A stretch of 64,000 bases of DNA from positions 558,001 through 622,000 of the forward strand of contig NZ_LBHV01000002.1 in assembly GCF_001005825.1 (NCBI RefSeq), written 5' to 3'. Numbering within the stretch: position 1 is the first letter of the stretch; the number at the start of each line of letters is the position of its first letter. This DNA comes from Rhizobium sp. LC145. Its GTDB lineage: Bacteria > Pseudomonadota > Alphaproteobacteria > Rhizobiales > Rhizobiaceae. The notes under the pieces were generated by a model that did not search any database, had not been told where the DNA came from, and saw nothing but the letters and a program-made list of their open reading frames with translations. The position numbers were made by a program, and so were the translations under genes. Shown one piece after another: positions 15,704 through 24,665 of the stretch.

Positions 15704-15967
15704 TCAGGCCGCGCGCGCGCCCGCGTTTAGCGGGATTTCGACATCGATCTCGAGGATCGACACCTGCTCGCCACGATCCATCTTGACGGTGACCTTGTCG
15801 CCGTCCACCTGCACATGCTTGGTGATGACGGCAAGGATTTCCTCGCGCAGAAGACTGACCAGATCCGAATGGCCGACCGAGGCCCGCTCATGGGCGAGCA
15901 ACACCTGCAGACGTTCACGCGCCGTCGGCGCCGAATTCTGCCGTTTGAAGAAACTGAAGATGCTCAT
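15704..15967 (-). CDS. minE: Cell division topological specificity factor MinE
   Basis: An 87-residue MinE. The start [20 protein letters not shown] is the amphipathic membrane-targeting and MinD-activating segment, followed by [21 protein letters not shown] and the topological domain with [21 protein letters not shown]. It stimulates MinD ATPase and drives its pole-to-pole oscillation so that division is confined to midcell. The ATG at 15967 overlaps the minD stop by 4 bases, which couples the two. Length is normal for the family. Confidence 0.97.
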   Translation of the reverse strand: MSIFSFFKRQNSAPTARERLQVLLAHERASVGHSDLVSLLREEILAVITKHVQVDGDKVTVKMDRGEQVSILEIDVEIPLNAGARAA

Positions 15968-16779
15968 GCTGCCCTCCGTCCGAATATCTTGCCGAAAAGG
16001 CCGCGCTTCTCGCCAGGTATGGTCATCGGTACGGCTTCACCCGCCAGGCGCCGCGCCGCATCGTGATAGGCCATTGCCGGTACGCTGCGTGCATCGGCAA
16101 GCGTCACCGGCGCCCCGATATTGGAGGCCCGCAGGACGTCCATGCTCTCCGGGATAATGCCGAGAAGCGGAATGGAGAGAATCTCCAGCACATCGTCCAC
16201 CTTCAGCATGTCACCCCGTTCCGCGCGATTTGCATCGTAGCGGGTGAGCAACAGGTGCTTTTCGACCCGTTCGCCCCGTTCCGCCTTCGCGGTCTTGGCA
16301 TCGAGCAGGCCGATGATGCGGTCGGAATCGCGAACCGAGGAGACTTCCGGATTGGTAACGATGACGGCCATGTCGGCGTGGCGCATCGCAAGGGTCGCAC
16401 CACGCTCGATGCCGGCCGGGCTGTCGCAGATGATCCAGTCGAAATGCCGCTTCAGCTCGTTCATGACGCGCTCAACGCCTTCCGGTGTGAGGCTGTCCTT
16501 GTCGCGGGTCTGAGAAGCCGGCAGGAGGAAGAGCGTGTCCAGCCGCTTGTCGCGGATCAGCGCCTGCGGCAGCTTGGCTTCGCCCTGGATGACGTTGACG
16601 AGGTCATAGACGACCCGCCGCTCGGCGCCCATGACGAGGTCGAGATTGCGCAGCCCGACATCGAAATCGACGACAACGGTCTTTTCGTTCCTCTGAGCCA
16701 GGGCTGCTCCGATGGCGGCACTCGACGTTGTCTTGCCGACGCCGCCCTTACCGGATGTGACTACGATTACTTTCGCCAT
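15964..16779 (-). CDS. minD: Septum site-determining ATPase MinD
   Basis: A 271-residue ParA/MinD ATPase. It has the deviant Walker A motif [11 protein letters not shown] (residues 9-19), [16 protein letters not shown] (switch I region), [14 protein letters not shown] (Walker B) and a C-terminal amphipathic helix [12 protein letters not shown] for membrane attachment. ATP-bound MinD binds membrane and recruits MinC and MinE. The ATG at 16779 is preceded by AGGAG; the frame continues upstream without a plausible start. It lies 31 bases after minC and overlaps minE. Confidence 0.97.
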   Translation of the reverse strand: MAKVIVVTSGKGGVGKTTSSAAIGAALAQRNEKTVVVDFDVGLRNLDLVMGAERRVVYDLVNVIQGEAKLPQALIRDKRLDTLFLLPASQTRDKDSLTPEGVERVMNELKRHFDWIICDSPAGIERGATLAMRHADMAVIVTNPEVSSVRDSDRIIGLLDAKTAKAERGERVEKHLLLTRYDANRAERGDMLKVDDVLEILSIPLLGIIPESMDVLRASNIGAPVTLADARSVPAMAYHDAARRLAGEAVPMTIPGEKRGLFGKIFGRRAA

Positions 16780-16810
16780 TTTGCTCTCCTGTGTGCTGAG
16801 CGCCGGGGGC

Positions 16811-17569
16811 TCAGACGAGTGTCTCTGCCATAATCGCATCGCCTTCGAGCCAGAGCTGGACAGCTTTGCCGCGAAGATTGGGGGCCAGGTCTTCGGCCGT
16901 TTTGTAAATTCCGTCGATCGCCAGGAGTTCGGCTTCCAGCTTGCGGCAGAAGATGCGTGCCGAAGAGTTGCCGACCGAGCCGGCAAGCGCCCTGCCCCTC
17001 AGCGTCCCGTAAATGTGGACCGAACCGCCAGCGATGATTTCCGCTCCCGAAGCGACCGAGCCGATGACGGTGACATCGCCTTCCGGGAAGATGACCGATT
17101 GGCCGGAACGCACGGGTTCACGCACCACCATGGAGGGGAACGCTCTTACCGCAACAACAGCCGGTTCAGCGGGCGGGGGCGGCGGTTCCTTGCGGCTGGA
17201 GGCCGGCGACTTGGCGTCCGCGCCCACCTCCGCCGACGGGACCTCGACATCGGCCGCAGGCCTGCCGCCCTTCATGGAAGGGGGCATTCCCGGCTCGAAG
17301 AGCGATGCCCGCCCGCCCTCGATACCCATGATGGCCACATTGCGCTTGCCGAGTTCGGCGATCAGGCTTTTCAACTGCGGCCGGTCGATGTCGATCTCGG
17401 ACACGTCGAGAACGACCGGCCTGCCGAGGAAGAAACCGGCGGATCGAGCTGCCAGGTCGTCAAGCCGGGCAATCCAGTCGTCGAGCGGATGCTCCGGAGA
17501 AAGAACGACCGCCAGAAACGAGCGGCCCTTGATGCGGATGGAACGGCTGTCAGTTAGCACTTTGGTCAT
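16811..17569 (-). CDS. minC: Septum formation inhibitor MinC
   Basis: A 252-residue MinC. The N-terminal FtsZ-inhibiting domain occupies about residues 1-105. A proline-rich linker (KEPPPPPAEP) follows near 127-136, then the C-terminal beta-helix MinD-binding and dimerisation domain (VRSGQSVIFPEGDVTVIGSV, GGSVHIYGTLRGRALAG, ARIFCRKLEAELLAIDGIY). It blocks Z-ring assembly away from midcell. It is the first gene of minCDE, with a candidate CtrA-binding site 42-57 bases upstream. Confidence 0.96.
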   Translation of the reverse strand: MTKVLTDSRSIRIKGRSFLAVVLSPEHPLDDWIARLDDLAARSAGFFLGRPVVLDVSEIDIDRPQLKSLIAELGKRNVAIMGIEGGRASLFEPGMPPSMKGGRPAADVEVPSAEVGADAKSPASSRKEPPPPPAEPAVVAVRAFPSMVVREPVRSGQSVIFPEGDVTVIGSVASGAEIIAGGSVHIYGTLRGRALAGSVGNSSARIFCRKLEAELLAIDGIYKTAEDLAPNLRGKAVQLWLEGDAIMAETLV

Positions 17570-17793
17570 CTGTGTTAATTTTTCCTTGCCACCGATGTAC
17601 GCGAAACATGGTTAACAAATGGTTACCGCGCGGCTCGCTCGGGTCATTTAAAACGCCCCGTCGCGCACAGGCTGAAACCGCAAGCAGTCGCCGGCATTGT
17701 GGTCATCATACCAATATCAAAAACATCATCTGACTTGACGAAATACAGCAGACAAGCAACAACAAAGGTCACCTGTCCTCATTCGGTTTTCCC
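17570..17793. other. Divergent intergenic region minC / MFS
   Basis: This 224-base gap holds the min promoter (with the CtrA-like site) and any promoter of the MFS gene. TTGACG at about 17734 is a possible -35 for the rightward gene, but no good -10 pairs with it. Nothing else is recognisable. Confidence 0.35.
17608..17626 (-). promoter_or_regulatory. Candidate CtrA-binding site upstream of minC
   Basis: TTAA-N7-TTAC at 17612-17626 differs by one base from the CtrA consensus TTAA-N7-TTAA. On the minus strand the same site overlaps TTAACCAT (17615-17608), the half-motif variant also linked to CtrA. It lies 39-57 bases upstream of the minC start, where a regulator could overlap the promoter. 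Control of min genes by CtrA has been described in Sinorhizobium; the site here is read from sequence only. Confidence 0.5.
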
Positions 17794-19143
17794 TTGCCTC
17801 GCGTCCCGCTCATCTTGTCGGTGGCTTTGTTCATGGAAAGCATGGACGCCACGGTCATATCCACCTCCCTGCCGGCGATCGCCACCGATATCGGCACGAC
17901 CTCGGTGGCGCTGAAGCTCGCCTTCACCGCCTATTATGTCGCAATGGCGATGTTCGTTCCCATGAGCGCCTGGCTTGCCGACAGATACGGTTGCCGGAAC
18001 GTGCTTCGGTTCTCGATCGCGCTTTTCATGCTCGGCTCGCTCGGATGCGCCGTATCGCAATCGCTTGCCCATTTCGTCTGCGCCCGGTTCGTGGAGGGTG
18101 CGGGAGCCGCTTTTATGGCTCCCGTCGCCCGCCTGGCGCTTTTCCGCATCACCCCCGCCAAGGATCTCGTCGGCGCGACGTCCTGGCTGACGATCCCGCC
18201 GACCGTCGCTCCGATGTTGGGGCCGCCGCTTGGCGGCTTTCTCACCACATTCGTCGCATGGCAGTGGATCTTTCTCGTCAATCTTCCCGCTGCGCTGGCC
18301 GGCATCGTCCTGATGACGCGTTTCATGCCGGACCCGGTCCGGCTCCCGACCCGGCGCCTTGACCTGATTGGCCTCCTCCTCGTCGCCATCAGCCTGTCCG
18401 GCCTCGTTTTCGGCGCTTCGCTGATCAGCATGCCGGTGCTGCCGATATGGTTCGGACTGGCATGCATCGCGCTCGGGGTGGGAGCCGGAGCGATCTACGT
18501 CCTACATGCCCGAATCTCGCCAAACGCCATCCTCGATCTCACAGTCTTTCGCGAACACACCTTCCGGGCAACGACGATCGGCACCACCCTGATGCTGATG
18601 GGCTGCGCCGCCCTTCCCTATCTCACCGCATTGATGCTGCAGCTTGGCTTCGGAATGAGCGCTTTCCAGTCCGGCCTCCTCGTCTTTTCGGGGGCGATCG
18701 GCGCGCTTGCAGCAAAATTCATCGTCGCGCCTTTGTTCAGGCGCTTCGGTTTTCGTCGGGCGATGATCTATTCTGCCCTTCTGGCCGGCCTCGGCGTCGC
18801 CATCAAGGCGACGCTCCTGCCGAGCACGCCGGCCTTGCTCATCGTCGCGCTGCTTTTTGTCAACGGCCTGATCCGATCCATCTATTTCACCGGCCATGCG
18901 GTTCTGACCGTCGCCGACACGGCACCCGAACAGGCCGGCCACGCCACCGCCATCGCAGCAGTATCACGGCCGGTCGCCTCGGCGCTTTCCTTCGCGATCG
19001 CGGGCGGCTTGCTGGGGATACTCGCGCCAGACGGAGCCAATACGATCACCGATTTCCACTTGGCGATCGGCATTGGCGCGATCCTGTGCGGAAGCGCCGC
19101 AATAGCCTTCCTCGCATCTAGAGCCCCATCTGCTGCGCGATAG
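17794..19143 (+). CDS. MFS drug/proton antiporter, DHA2-like
   Basis: A 449-residue major facilitator with about 13-14 hydrophobic segments. The start region LILSVALFMESMDATVISTS is the DHA2 helix-1 motif (LDxTIVNVALP type), motif A-like WLADRYGCRNVL follows helix 2, and PPLGGFLTTFVAWQWIFLVN is antiporter motif C-like. It probably exports a small toxic compound; the substrate is unknown. The start is uncertain: TTG 17794 keeps helix 1 intact, whereas the first ATG (17833) would cut it. No regulator is adjacent, and the GntR gene downstream is more likely linked to the next cluster. Confidence 0.82.
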   Translation: MPRVPLILSVALFMESMDATVISTSLPAIATDIGTTSVALKLAFTAYYVAMAMFVPMSAWLADRYGCRNVLRFSIALFMLGSLGCAVSQSLAHFVCARFVEGAGAAFMAPVARLALFRITPAKDLVGATSWLTIPPTVAPMLGPPLGGFLTTFVAWQWIFLVNLPAALAGIVLMTRFMPDPVRLPTRRLDLIGLLLVAISLSGLVFGASLISMPVLPIWFGLACIALGVGAGAIYVLHARISPNAILDLTVFREHTFRATTIGTTLMLMGCAALPYLTALMLQLGFGMSAFQSGLLVFSGAIGALAAKFIVAPLFRRFGFRRAMIYSALLAGLGVAIKATLLPSTPALLIVALLFVNGLIRSIYFTGHAVLTVADTAPEQAGHATAIAAVSRPVASALSFAIAGGLLGILAPDGANTITDFHLAIGIGAILCGSAAIAFLASRAPSAAR

Positions 19144-19259
19144 CTTCCTTCAAACTCGTCCGTTGAAAGAAGGGGCTATTTGTCATACATGTGATGAATC
19201 AGGATAGCATGCTCATGCATGCTTCATTCAAGCCGATGCGAGGGTATGGAAGCGTGGCT

Positions 19260-19994
19260 ATGCAAGTGAAGGATCGCAGCAGAGGTCCTGGATCGCTGGT
19301 CTCACAAGTCGGGGAAAGCCTCCGGCAGGCTATATCGAGCGGGCAGTATTCGCCGGGCGACAAGCTTCCGAGCGAGGTCGAGCTCACCGAAACCCATCGC
19401 GTCAGCCGGACCGTGATCCGCGAGGCGGTGGCGGCCCTTCGCTCCGATGGGCTTGTGGAGGTACGCCAAGGTGCTGGGATCTTTGTCCTCGGCGGCGAGG
19501 TAAGCCCTTCCGTTTCGGGGCGAAAGATCGACAGAGCGCGCGTTTCCTCGGATTTGGAGGTTCTCGAGATCCGGACGCCTGTGGAGATCGAAGCTGCGGG
19601 GCTTGCAGCCCTGCGGCGCTCACCGGCGCAGGAAGAGGCTATATTCGAATGCCACCGTAACATCCTTAAATGCATCGAGGATGACAGATCCATCCGCGAC
19701 GCGGATCTGGCGCTTCACGTCGCGATTGCCGAAGCCACGAACAACCCGCTATTCGGTCAGTTCCTCGAATCTCATGGCCCCGCTGCCATTCCACATTCCA
19801 GGGTAGTGCCCGAATCACGCGCTGCTGAACAGACCGCTTACCGACGAATGATCCATAAGGAGCACGAAGCGATCGTGATGGCGATTTCGGACCGGAACGA
19901 GGACGCCGCGCGCCATGCGATGCGCGATCATCTGAGAGGCAGTCAGCTCCGCTATCGGGATATGCTGAAGGATTTTCGCGCCTTTTCCAGCTGA
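19260..19994 (+). CDS. FCD-domain GntR-family regulator of the uronide cluster
   Basis: A FadR-type regulator. The winged HTH is SLRQAISSGQYSPGDKLPSE with THRVSRTVIREAVAALRSDG, and the FCD domain has DADLALHVAIAEATNNPLFG and MIHKEHEAIVMAI with the usual histidines. The 244-residue form from ATG 19260 has GGAAG at good spacing and a family-typical short N-terminus; starts at GTG 19191 or ATG 19194 would add 22-23 residues but lack a well-placed ribosome site. It is close to the heparinase/ABC/GH88 cluster and is the best candidate for its repressor. The TCATACATGTGATGA sequence at 19183-19197 partly resembles the half-sites at 22681-22719. Confidence 0.82.
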   Translation: MQVKDRSRGPGSLVSQVGESLRQAISSGQYSPGDKLPSEVELTETHRVSRTVIREAVAALRSDGLVEVRQGAGIFVLGGEVSPSVSGRKIDRARVSSDLEVLEIRTPVEIEAAGLAALRRSPAQEEAIFECHRNILKCIEDDRSIRDADLALHVAIAEATNNPLFGQFLESHGPAAIPHSRVVPESRAAEQTAYRRMIHKEHEAIVMAISDRNEDAARHAMRDHLRGSQLRYRDMLKDFRAFSS

Positions 19995-20021
19995 GCCGAC
20001 GGCGCCACCGCTTGTCGGCGA

Positions 20022-20822
20022 TCAGCCAGCCTCTCGCTTCAACTCTTTCCCCCACACCTCGATTTGCGTCAAAGCCGGAAACGGCGACGGATCTTCGGCC
20101 TTGATCAGGTTATGCAGCCTGATCCATTCCACGGTGCGCGGCTCCACGGAAACGCACTGCGCAGCACCCGACTTCGCAAGGGCAAAACAGGAGGTCTGGC
20201 CGTCGGAAAACGTGACGCTTGCCTTCTCCCACCAGGAATCATGCGGGAAATCCGCCCTTAGATAAAAAACGATCTCGTCCACCTGCACGGGACGGCCGAA
20301 CTCAACCGTCAAGGCCGCCTGCGGATCGCGATTGATGCCCCAGCTCGTATAGGGCCAGAACCCATGATTGTCGTTGGCCTTTTCTCCATCGATGGCGTTG
20401 CGCGCGGCAAATGCCGCCTCGCCTCGGGTTTCGACATTCGCCGTCGCATGCGGAAAAAGCGTTCCATTGGCGTGATCGTCCCAGGGGTTGAGAGCGAGGT
20501 TGCGCCGCAACTCGATCTCGTCCCGCCGCGCCTTACGCACATAGAGCCGGTGGATATCGCCACTAAAAGCACGTGGAGAATAGGAGGCGCGCTTGTCTCC
20601 GAAGGGTATGGCCAGCGAATAGGACCGCCCCTTCAGGTAGACAACCGCCGGGCTGATCGCGTCGTCCAATGCGAGGACCACATGCCCGGCTTCCGACGCC
20701 TCTACCACAAGCCGGTCGCCCTCGTCATACACCCGGCGATAGACGAGCAAGGTCTCGCTCCCTCCTGTCGCGCTGGCCAAGACAGCACCATTGGCGTTCA
20801 CAACCTTCAACGTCAATTCCAT
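20022..20822 (-). CDS. Protein with galactose-binding-like (discoidin-type) C-terminal domain
   Basis: A 266-residue protein of no named family that I recognise. The N-terminal half is beta-rich (MELTLKVVNANGAVLASATG, VVYLKGRSYSLAIPFGD). The C-terminal half from about residue 150 looks like an F5/8-type C jelly roll: ALNPWDDHANGTLFPHATAN, an IDGEKANDNHGFWPYTSWGI segment, ALTVEFGRPVQVDEIVFYLR and a closing LTQIEVWGKEL. There is no signal peptide, so it acts in the cytoplasm. GAGGAGG precedes the ATG at 20822. It lies 11 bases after the heparinase-like gene, suggesting an accessory carbohydrate-binding or lyase partner. Confidence 0.75.
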   Translation of the reverse strand: MELTLKVVNANGAVLASATGGSETLLVYRRVYDEGDRLVVEASEAGHVVLALDDAISPAVVYLKGRSYSLAIPFGDKRASYSPRAFSGDIHRLYVRKARRDEIELRRNLALNPWDDHANGTLFPHATANVETRGEAAFAARNAIDGEKANDNHGFWPYTSWGINRDPQAALTVEFGRPVQVDEIVFYLRADFPHDSWWEKASVTFSDGQTSCFALAKSGAAQCVSVEPRTVEWIRLHNLIKAEDPSPFPALTQIEVWGKELKREAG

Positions 20823-20833
20823 CCTCGTCCTCC

Positions 20834-22627
20834 TCAGACGATCCGCATTTTCAGGTAGTTCTTCGTGAAGGGGATGCGCAGCCGGTAAATCCGGGCCGGC
20901 CATGAGAGCCGAAGCCGGGCATCTTCGATATCGATCGGCTCGATCTCGACCTCTCCCGCACCATCCAGCAGAATTCTTCCGAGATCGGGAAGATCGATCC
21001 CGCCCATAGCGACCGCCGGCGCTGCGCATGTCATCAGCGAGAGGACCACCGGCAAATCCCCCTCATGAATATCGATGATTTCAACCTCACGGCCCCGTCG
21101 AAGCGTGACGGTGCGTCGATAGCTGCGCACCTTGGCTTCCGGCGGATAAGCGCCGGCGATATCGAGCGACATGCGGGCTTCTTCGGGCCTAAAATCCGTC
21201 TCGACATCGCGGGCGGCAAACTCCGCGCCGGCCGACTGCATCACCCCGCCGAAGGTCGGGAGATTGTGAAACGCCGACTGCATCGTCCAGATCTCATACC
21301 GGCGGGGTGAAAAAGTCTTGGCGGTATAGGTCTCCACCCCCACGTCGATCAGCAAGGGGCGTCCGTTCTTATAGAGCGTCACGCTGCCGACATCGTTGTG
21401 GTTGTGGCTTTCACCGTTGTGGCCGCCTTTCACGGCAAGCGCGAAGCGCTCGTCGCGGGCGATGAACAAACCGATCCCAGGGTAGAAGATATCCCGTTTA
21501 TTTGTCTGCCGCGGCTCGGCCATGGCGATCGTTGGATCGGCCAGCAATTCCTGCACGCGGTACCAGAGGTTCCATTCCTTCGGCAAATGCGGGCTGTCAC
21601 TATGGGCCCTGTCGGCCGCGGCAAAAGCGACCAGTGCTTCCGAACCGACCGCCTTCCCGAACAGGTATTCGCGTATGCTACAGGGTTCGACAACTGCCGA
21701 GGAATCCGCAAAATTGAAATAGTAGCGGCCCGCCACATGCATGTTGAGAATGTATTCGGCCATGTTGCGGATTTTGGGCTCCGATAGGAGGCGCGCGAAT
21801 ACGCCCGGGGCTGCGGCGTCCAAAATGATCATCGCACCATGCAGGCAAAGCGCTGCGTGACGATAATAGACGACACCTTCCTCACAGGCCCCGTCCTCGG
21901 CATAATCCTTCAGGAAGGCATCGAGGCTGCCTAGCGCTTTTACGAGGATTTTTCGACGCAGCGCCTGATCGGTGTTGAGGCAGAAGGCCGAAAGCAGGAC
22001 ATTCTGGGTGATCCAAGCGGTCCAGTTGTTCATCCTCTCGTCGCCGCGGCCCATCCACCAGAAATGTCGGCCGAGATAGGGCGTAAAGATACGGCTTTCG
22101 ACCTCGCGCTCGATACGGGTGACGATCTGCGGACTGATCGCATCGAGCTGATCGCGCAGCAACGCGGCAAGGGTCGCCAGTTGCGCGGCGGTTTCGGCCG
22201 CGAAGAGATCGATGACAGGCCGCGAATTATCGGGAAGAGGCAAGCGGGGGCCGCCTCTCTCATAGCCATTATGCGCCGGAAGTTGCCAGCCGCTTTCCTC
22301 CGCGATCAGGAAAATCCCATCCACGATCGCAGCCAGGAACCTCCCCTCGCCCTCGAGCATTTCGCCGAGCACCAGATCGTTGAGCATGCGACGGCGCGTA
22401 AAATAGAGACCTTCAAATCGCGATCGATTGCCCGATGAAACGTATTCCCGATAATCGGAGGCCATGATGACGGGCCAAGGCCGCGAAAGGCTTGCCTCCG
22501 CATCCGTGACGACGAGATCGCGCAGCGGTTCCGAAACGGCACTCCAACTGGCGCGATCCGAAAAGGCAGCCCCTGGGATGAAATCCCTCAGAACCTTCGG
22601 CAGGTTGCCCGCAATCTCGCTGAACAT
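20834..22627 (-). CDS. Heparinase II/III-family polysaccharide lyase-like protein, cytoplasmic
   Basis: A protein of about 597 residues with an alpha/alpha-barrel N-terminal part (NNWTAWITQNVLLSAFCLNT, GVVYYRHAALCLHGAMIIL) and the heparinase II/III beta-sandwich core GGHNGESHNHNDVGSVTLY, followed by GRPLLIDVGVETYTAKTFSP. The His/Asn-rich HNHND block is the metal and catalytic region of the family. There is no signal peptide, so it would cleave imported oligosaccharides containing uronic acids. ATG 22627 has GGGGAGG directly upstream (tight spacing); GTG 22678 is an alternative that adds 17 residues and abuts the inverted-repeat operator. It is divergent from the ABC genes. Confidence 0.82.
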   Translation of the reverse strand: MFSEIAGNLPKVLRDFIPGAAFSDRASWSAVSEPLRDLVVTDAEASLSRPWPVIMASDYREYVSSGNRSRFEGLYFTRRRMLNDLVLGEMLEGEGRFLAAIVDGIFLIAEESGWQLPAHNGYERGGPRLPLPDNSRPVIDLFAAETAAQLATLAALLRDQLDAISPQIVTRIEREVESRIFTPYLGRHFWWMGRGDERMNNWTAWITQNVLLSAFCLNTDQALRRKILVKALGSLDAFLKDYAEDGACEEGVVYYRHAALCLHGAMIILDAAAPGVFARLLSEPKIRNMAEYILNMHVAGRYYFNFADSSAVVEPCSIREYLFGKAVGSEALVAFAAADRAHSDSPHLPKEWNLWYRVQELLADPTIAMAEPRQTNKRDIFYPGIGLFIARDERFALAVKGGHNGESHNHNDVGSVTLYKNGRPLLIDVGVETYTAKTFSPRRYEIWTMQSAFHNLPTFGGVMQSAGAEFAARDVETDFRPEEARMSLDIAGAYPPEAKVRSYRRTVTLRRGREVEIIDIHEGDLPVVLSLMTCAAPAVAMGGIDLPDLGRILLDGAGEVEIEPIDIEDARLRLSWPARIYRLRIPFTKNYLKMRIV

Positions 22628-22680
22628 ATCCTCTCCCCGCGCCGAAAAAGCGATGGCGGCATCGGCTTTGATGCTCACCT

Positions 22681-22719
22681 ATCATACGTCTTCGGCAATT
22701 TCTATAACATTCGTATGAT
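22681..22719. promoter_or_regulatory. Inverted-repeat candidate operator in the heparinase/ABC divergent region
   Basis: ATCATACG (22681-22688) and CGTATGAT (22712-22719) are perfect reverse complements 31 bases apart, about three helical turns, in the gap between the heparinase-like gene and the ABC operon. They are probably half-sites or paired sites for a dimeric regulator; the GntR protein encoded at 19260 is the obvious candidate. Confidence 0.5.
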
Positions 22720-22734
22720 CTATTCAGAACTTGT

Positions 22735-22762
22735 TTGACCAATGCGCGATATATGCTATGTG
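22735..22762 (+). promoter_or_regulatory. Candidate promoter of the CUT1 ABC operon
   Basis: TTGACC (22735-22740) and TATGTG (22757-22762) are separated by 16 bases, a fair housekeeping-type promoter. It lies just downstream of the inverted-repeat operator and about 108 bases upstream of the first permease start. Confidence 0.4.
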
Positions 22763-22869
22763 GTCACCAGGAGGCGGGAGCGGACGCCACGGTCGTCGGC
22801 TCCAACGTGCGGAGGCTTCGGGCTCCGGACCGTAAGGGGCAGTACGCCAAGCTGGGAGGAAAGGTATCG

Positions 22870-23820
22870 GTGTCCATATCCAATTCGGCCATCGCAACGG
22901 ACCGCACGCCGGCAATCCCGGCCCGGAAGGTCAAGATTCTGTCCAGGCGTCGCCGGAAAATCCAAGACGCACTGATCGCCTATTCCTTCATTGCGCCGAA
23001 TTTCATCGGCTTTGCCGTCTTCACGCTTGGCCCCATCCTCTTCGCCTTCGTATTGGCCTTCATGCATTGGGACGGCTCCAACGCGATAACCTTTGCAGGC
23101 CTCGATAATTTCTGGCGCCTTTTCGAAGACAAGGCGTTCATTTCAGCCTTCTGGAACACGGTCATCTATACGGTCGTATCGGTGCCCGCGACGCTCGCCT
23201 GCGCGCTCGGCCTGGCTATCCTCCTCAATCAGAAGATATTCGGGCGGGATTTTTTCCGCACCGCCATGTTCTTCCCCTATGTAGCCTCGCTGGTGGCCGT
23301 CGCGGTCGTCTGGAACATGATCTTCAATCCGGAGATGGGTCCGGTGAACATGATTCTCTACACGCTCGGCGTCGATCCGAAGGACATGCCCGGTTGGGCC
23401 GCCGACCGTCATTGGGCCATGGTCACGGTCATCCTCTTCGGCATCTGGAAGAACATGGGCTATTACATGGTCATCTATCTGGCCGGGCTGCAGGGCATCA
23501 ATTCCGAGCTCTATGAAGCGGCTGATCTCGATGGAGCGAATTCCTGGCAGAAGTTCCTCTATGTCACCGTGCCCCAGCTTGGCCCGACCACCTTCTTCGT
23601 CACGGTGATGCTGACCATCCAGTCCTTCAAGGTATTCGATCAGATCTACATGATCACCCAAGGCGGGCCCGGCACATCGACGCTTGTCCTCGTCTATCAT
23701 ATCTATAACGAGGCCTTCATCTCCTGGGATCTCGGCTATTCCAGCATGGTCGCACTGGTTCTCTTCTTCCTGGTTCTGGCCGTCACCATCGTCCAGTTCC
23801 GCCGCCAGAGGGAGGATTGA
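22870..23820 (+). CDS. CUT1 sugar ABC transporter permease (MalF/UgpA type)
   Basis: A 316-residue permease with six core helices, beginning IAYSFIAPNFIGFAVFTLGP near residue 36. The EAA loop reads INSELYEAADLDGANSWQKF near 215-234, the ATPase contact of MalF-type permeases. GTG 22870 is chosen because GGGAGGAAAGG lies just upstream, while earlier in-frame codons have no such site. With the following permease it forms the inner-membrane channel for an oligosaccharide, likely a uronic-acid-containing one given the adjacent GH88 and heparinase-like genes. Confidence 0.9.
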   Translation: MSISNSAIATDRTPAIPARKVKILSRRRRKIQDALIAYSFIAPNFIGFAVFTLGPILFAFVLAFMHWDGSNAITFAGLDNFWRLFEDKAFISAFWNTVIYTVVSVPATLACALGLAILLNQKIFGRDFFRTAMFFPYVASLVAVAVVWNMIFNPEMGPVNMILYTLGVDPKDMPGWAADRHWAMVTVILFGIWKNMGYYMVIYLAGLQGINSELYEAADLDGANSWQKFLYVTVPQLGPTTFFVTVMLTIQSFKVFDQIYMITQGGPGTSTLVLVYHIYNEAFISWDLGYSSMVALVLFFLVLAVTIVQFRRQRED

Positions 23821-23824
23821 GATC

Positions 23825-24661
23825 GTGAGAATCGCCGGACGCCGAATCACCGCAAAGACAGTCGCCATCTACGCCCTGGTCATCGCCATCACCGTCGTGA
23901 TGCTGATGCCCTTCGCCTGGATGCTTTCAGCCTCGCTCAAACTCAGCCGTGACGTCTTCGTCTTCCCGATCGAATGGATTCCGTCGGAGCCCAGATGGCA
24001 GAACTACGTGGATATCTGGACCAAGATTCCGCTCGCACTGTTCATCTACAATACGTCGAAGCTGACAATCATTGTCACGGTCCTGCAGCTCCTGACCTCG
24101 AGCTTTGCGGCCTATGCCTTCGCGAAGCTCAACTTCCCCTACAAGAACGCGCTGTTTCTCGGCTACATCGCCACAATCGCCATGCCCTGGCAGGTCTATA
24201 TGGTGCCGCAGTTCCTGCTGATGCGCGAGTTCGGCCTCAACAACACGCATCTGGCACTGATCTGCCTGCAGGCCTTCACCGCCTTCGGGGTGTTCCTCAT
24301 GCGGCAGTTCTACATGTCGATCCCGACTGAACTCTGCGAGGCCGCCCGCATCGACGGCATGAACGAGTATCAGATATGGGCCAGCATCATGCTGCCGCTG
24401 TCGAAACCGGCTCTCTCGACACTGACGATCTTCACCTTCGTCACCACCTGGAACGACTTCCTCGGCCCGATGATCTATCTGACCAAAACCGAGCTGAAGA
24501 CGATCCAGATCGGCTTGCGCATGTTCATTGCGCAGTATTCGGCCGAATACGGATTGATCATGGCCGCATCGGTCGTGGCGCTCATTCCGGTCCTGATCGT
24601 CTTCCTGTCACTCCAGCGGTTCTTCGTCGAGGGTGTCGCCTCGACGGGGCTCAAGGGTTAA
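23825..24661 (+). CDS. CUT1 sugar ABC transporter permease (MalG/UgpE type)
   Basis: A 278-residue partner permease, from VAIYALVIAITVVMLMPFAW to a C-terminal RFFVEGVASTGLKG, the standard ending of MalG/AraQ-type proteins. The EAA loop is PTELCEAARIDGMNEYQIWA near residues 178-197. The GTG at 23825 has GGGAGG at 9 bases and starts 4 bases after the previous stop, so the two permeases are co-translated. Confidence 0.9.
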   Translation: MRIAGRRITAKTVAIYALVIAITVVMLMPFAWMLSASLKLSRDVFVFPIEWIPSEPRWQNYVDIWTKIPLALFIYNTSKLTIIVTVLQLLTSSFAAYAFAKLNFPYKNALFLGYIATIAMPWQVYMVPQFLLMREFGLNNTHLALICLQAFTAFGVFLMRQFYMSIPTELCEAARIDGMNEYQIWASIMLPLSKPALSTLTIFTFVTTWNDFLGPMIYLTKTELKTIQIGLRMFIAQYSAEYGLIMAASVVALIPVLIVFLSLQRFFVEGVASTGLKG

Positions 24662-24665
24662 GTCC

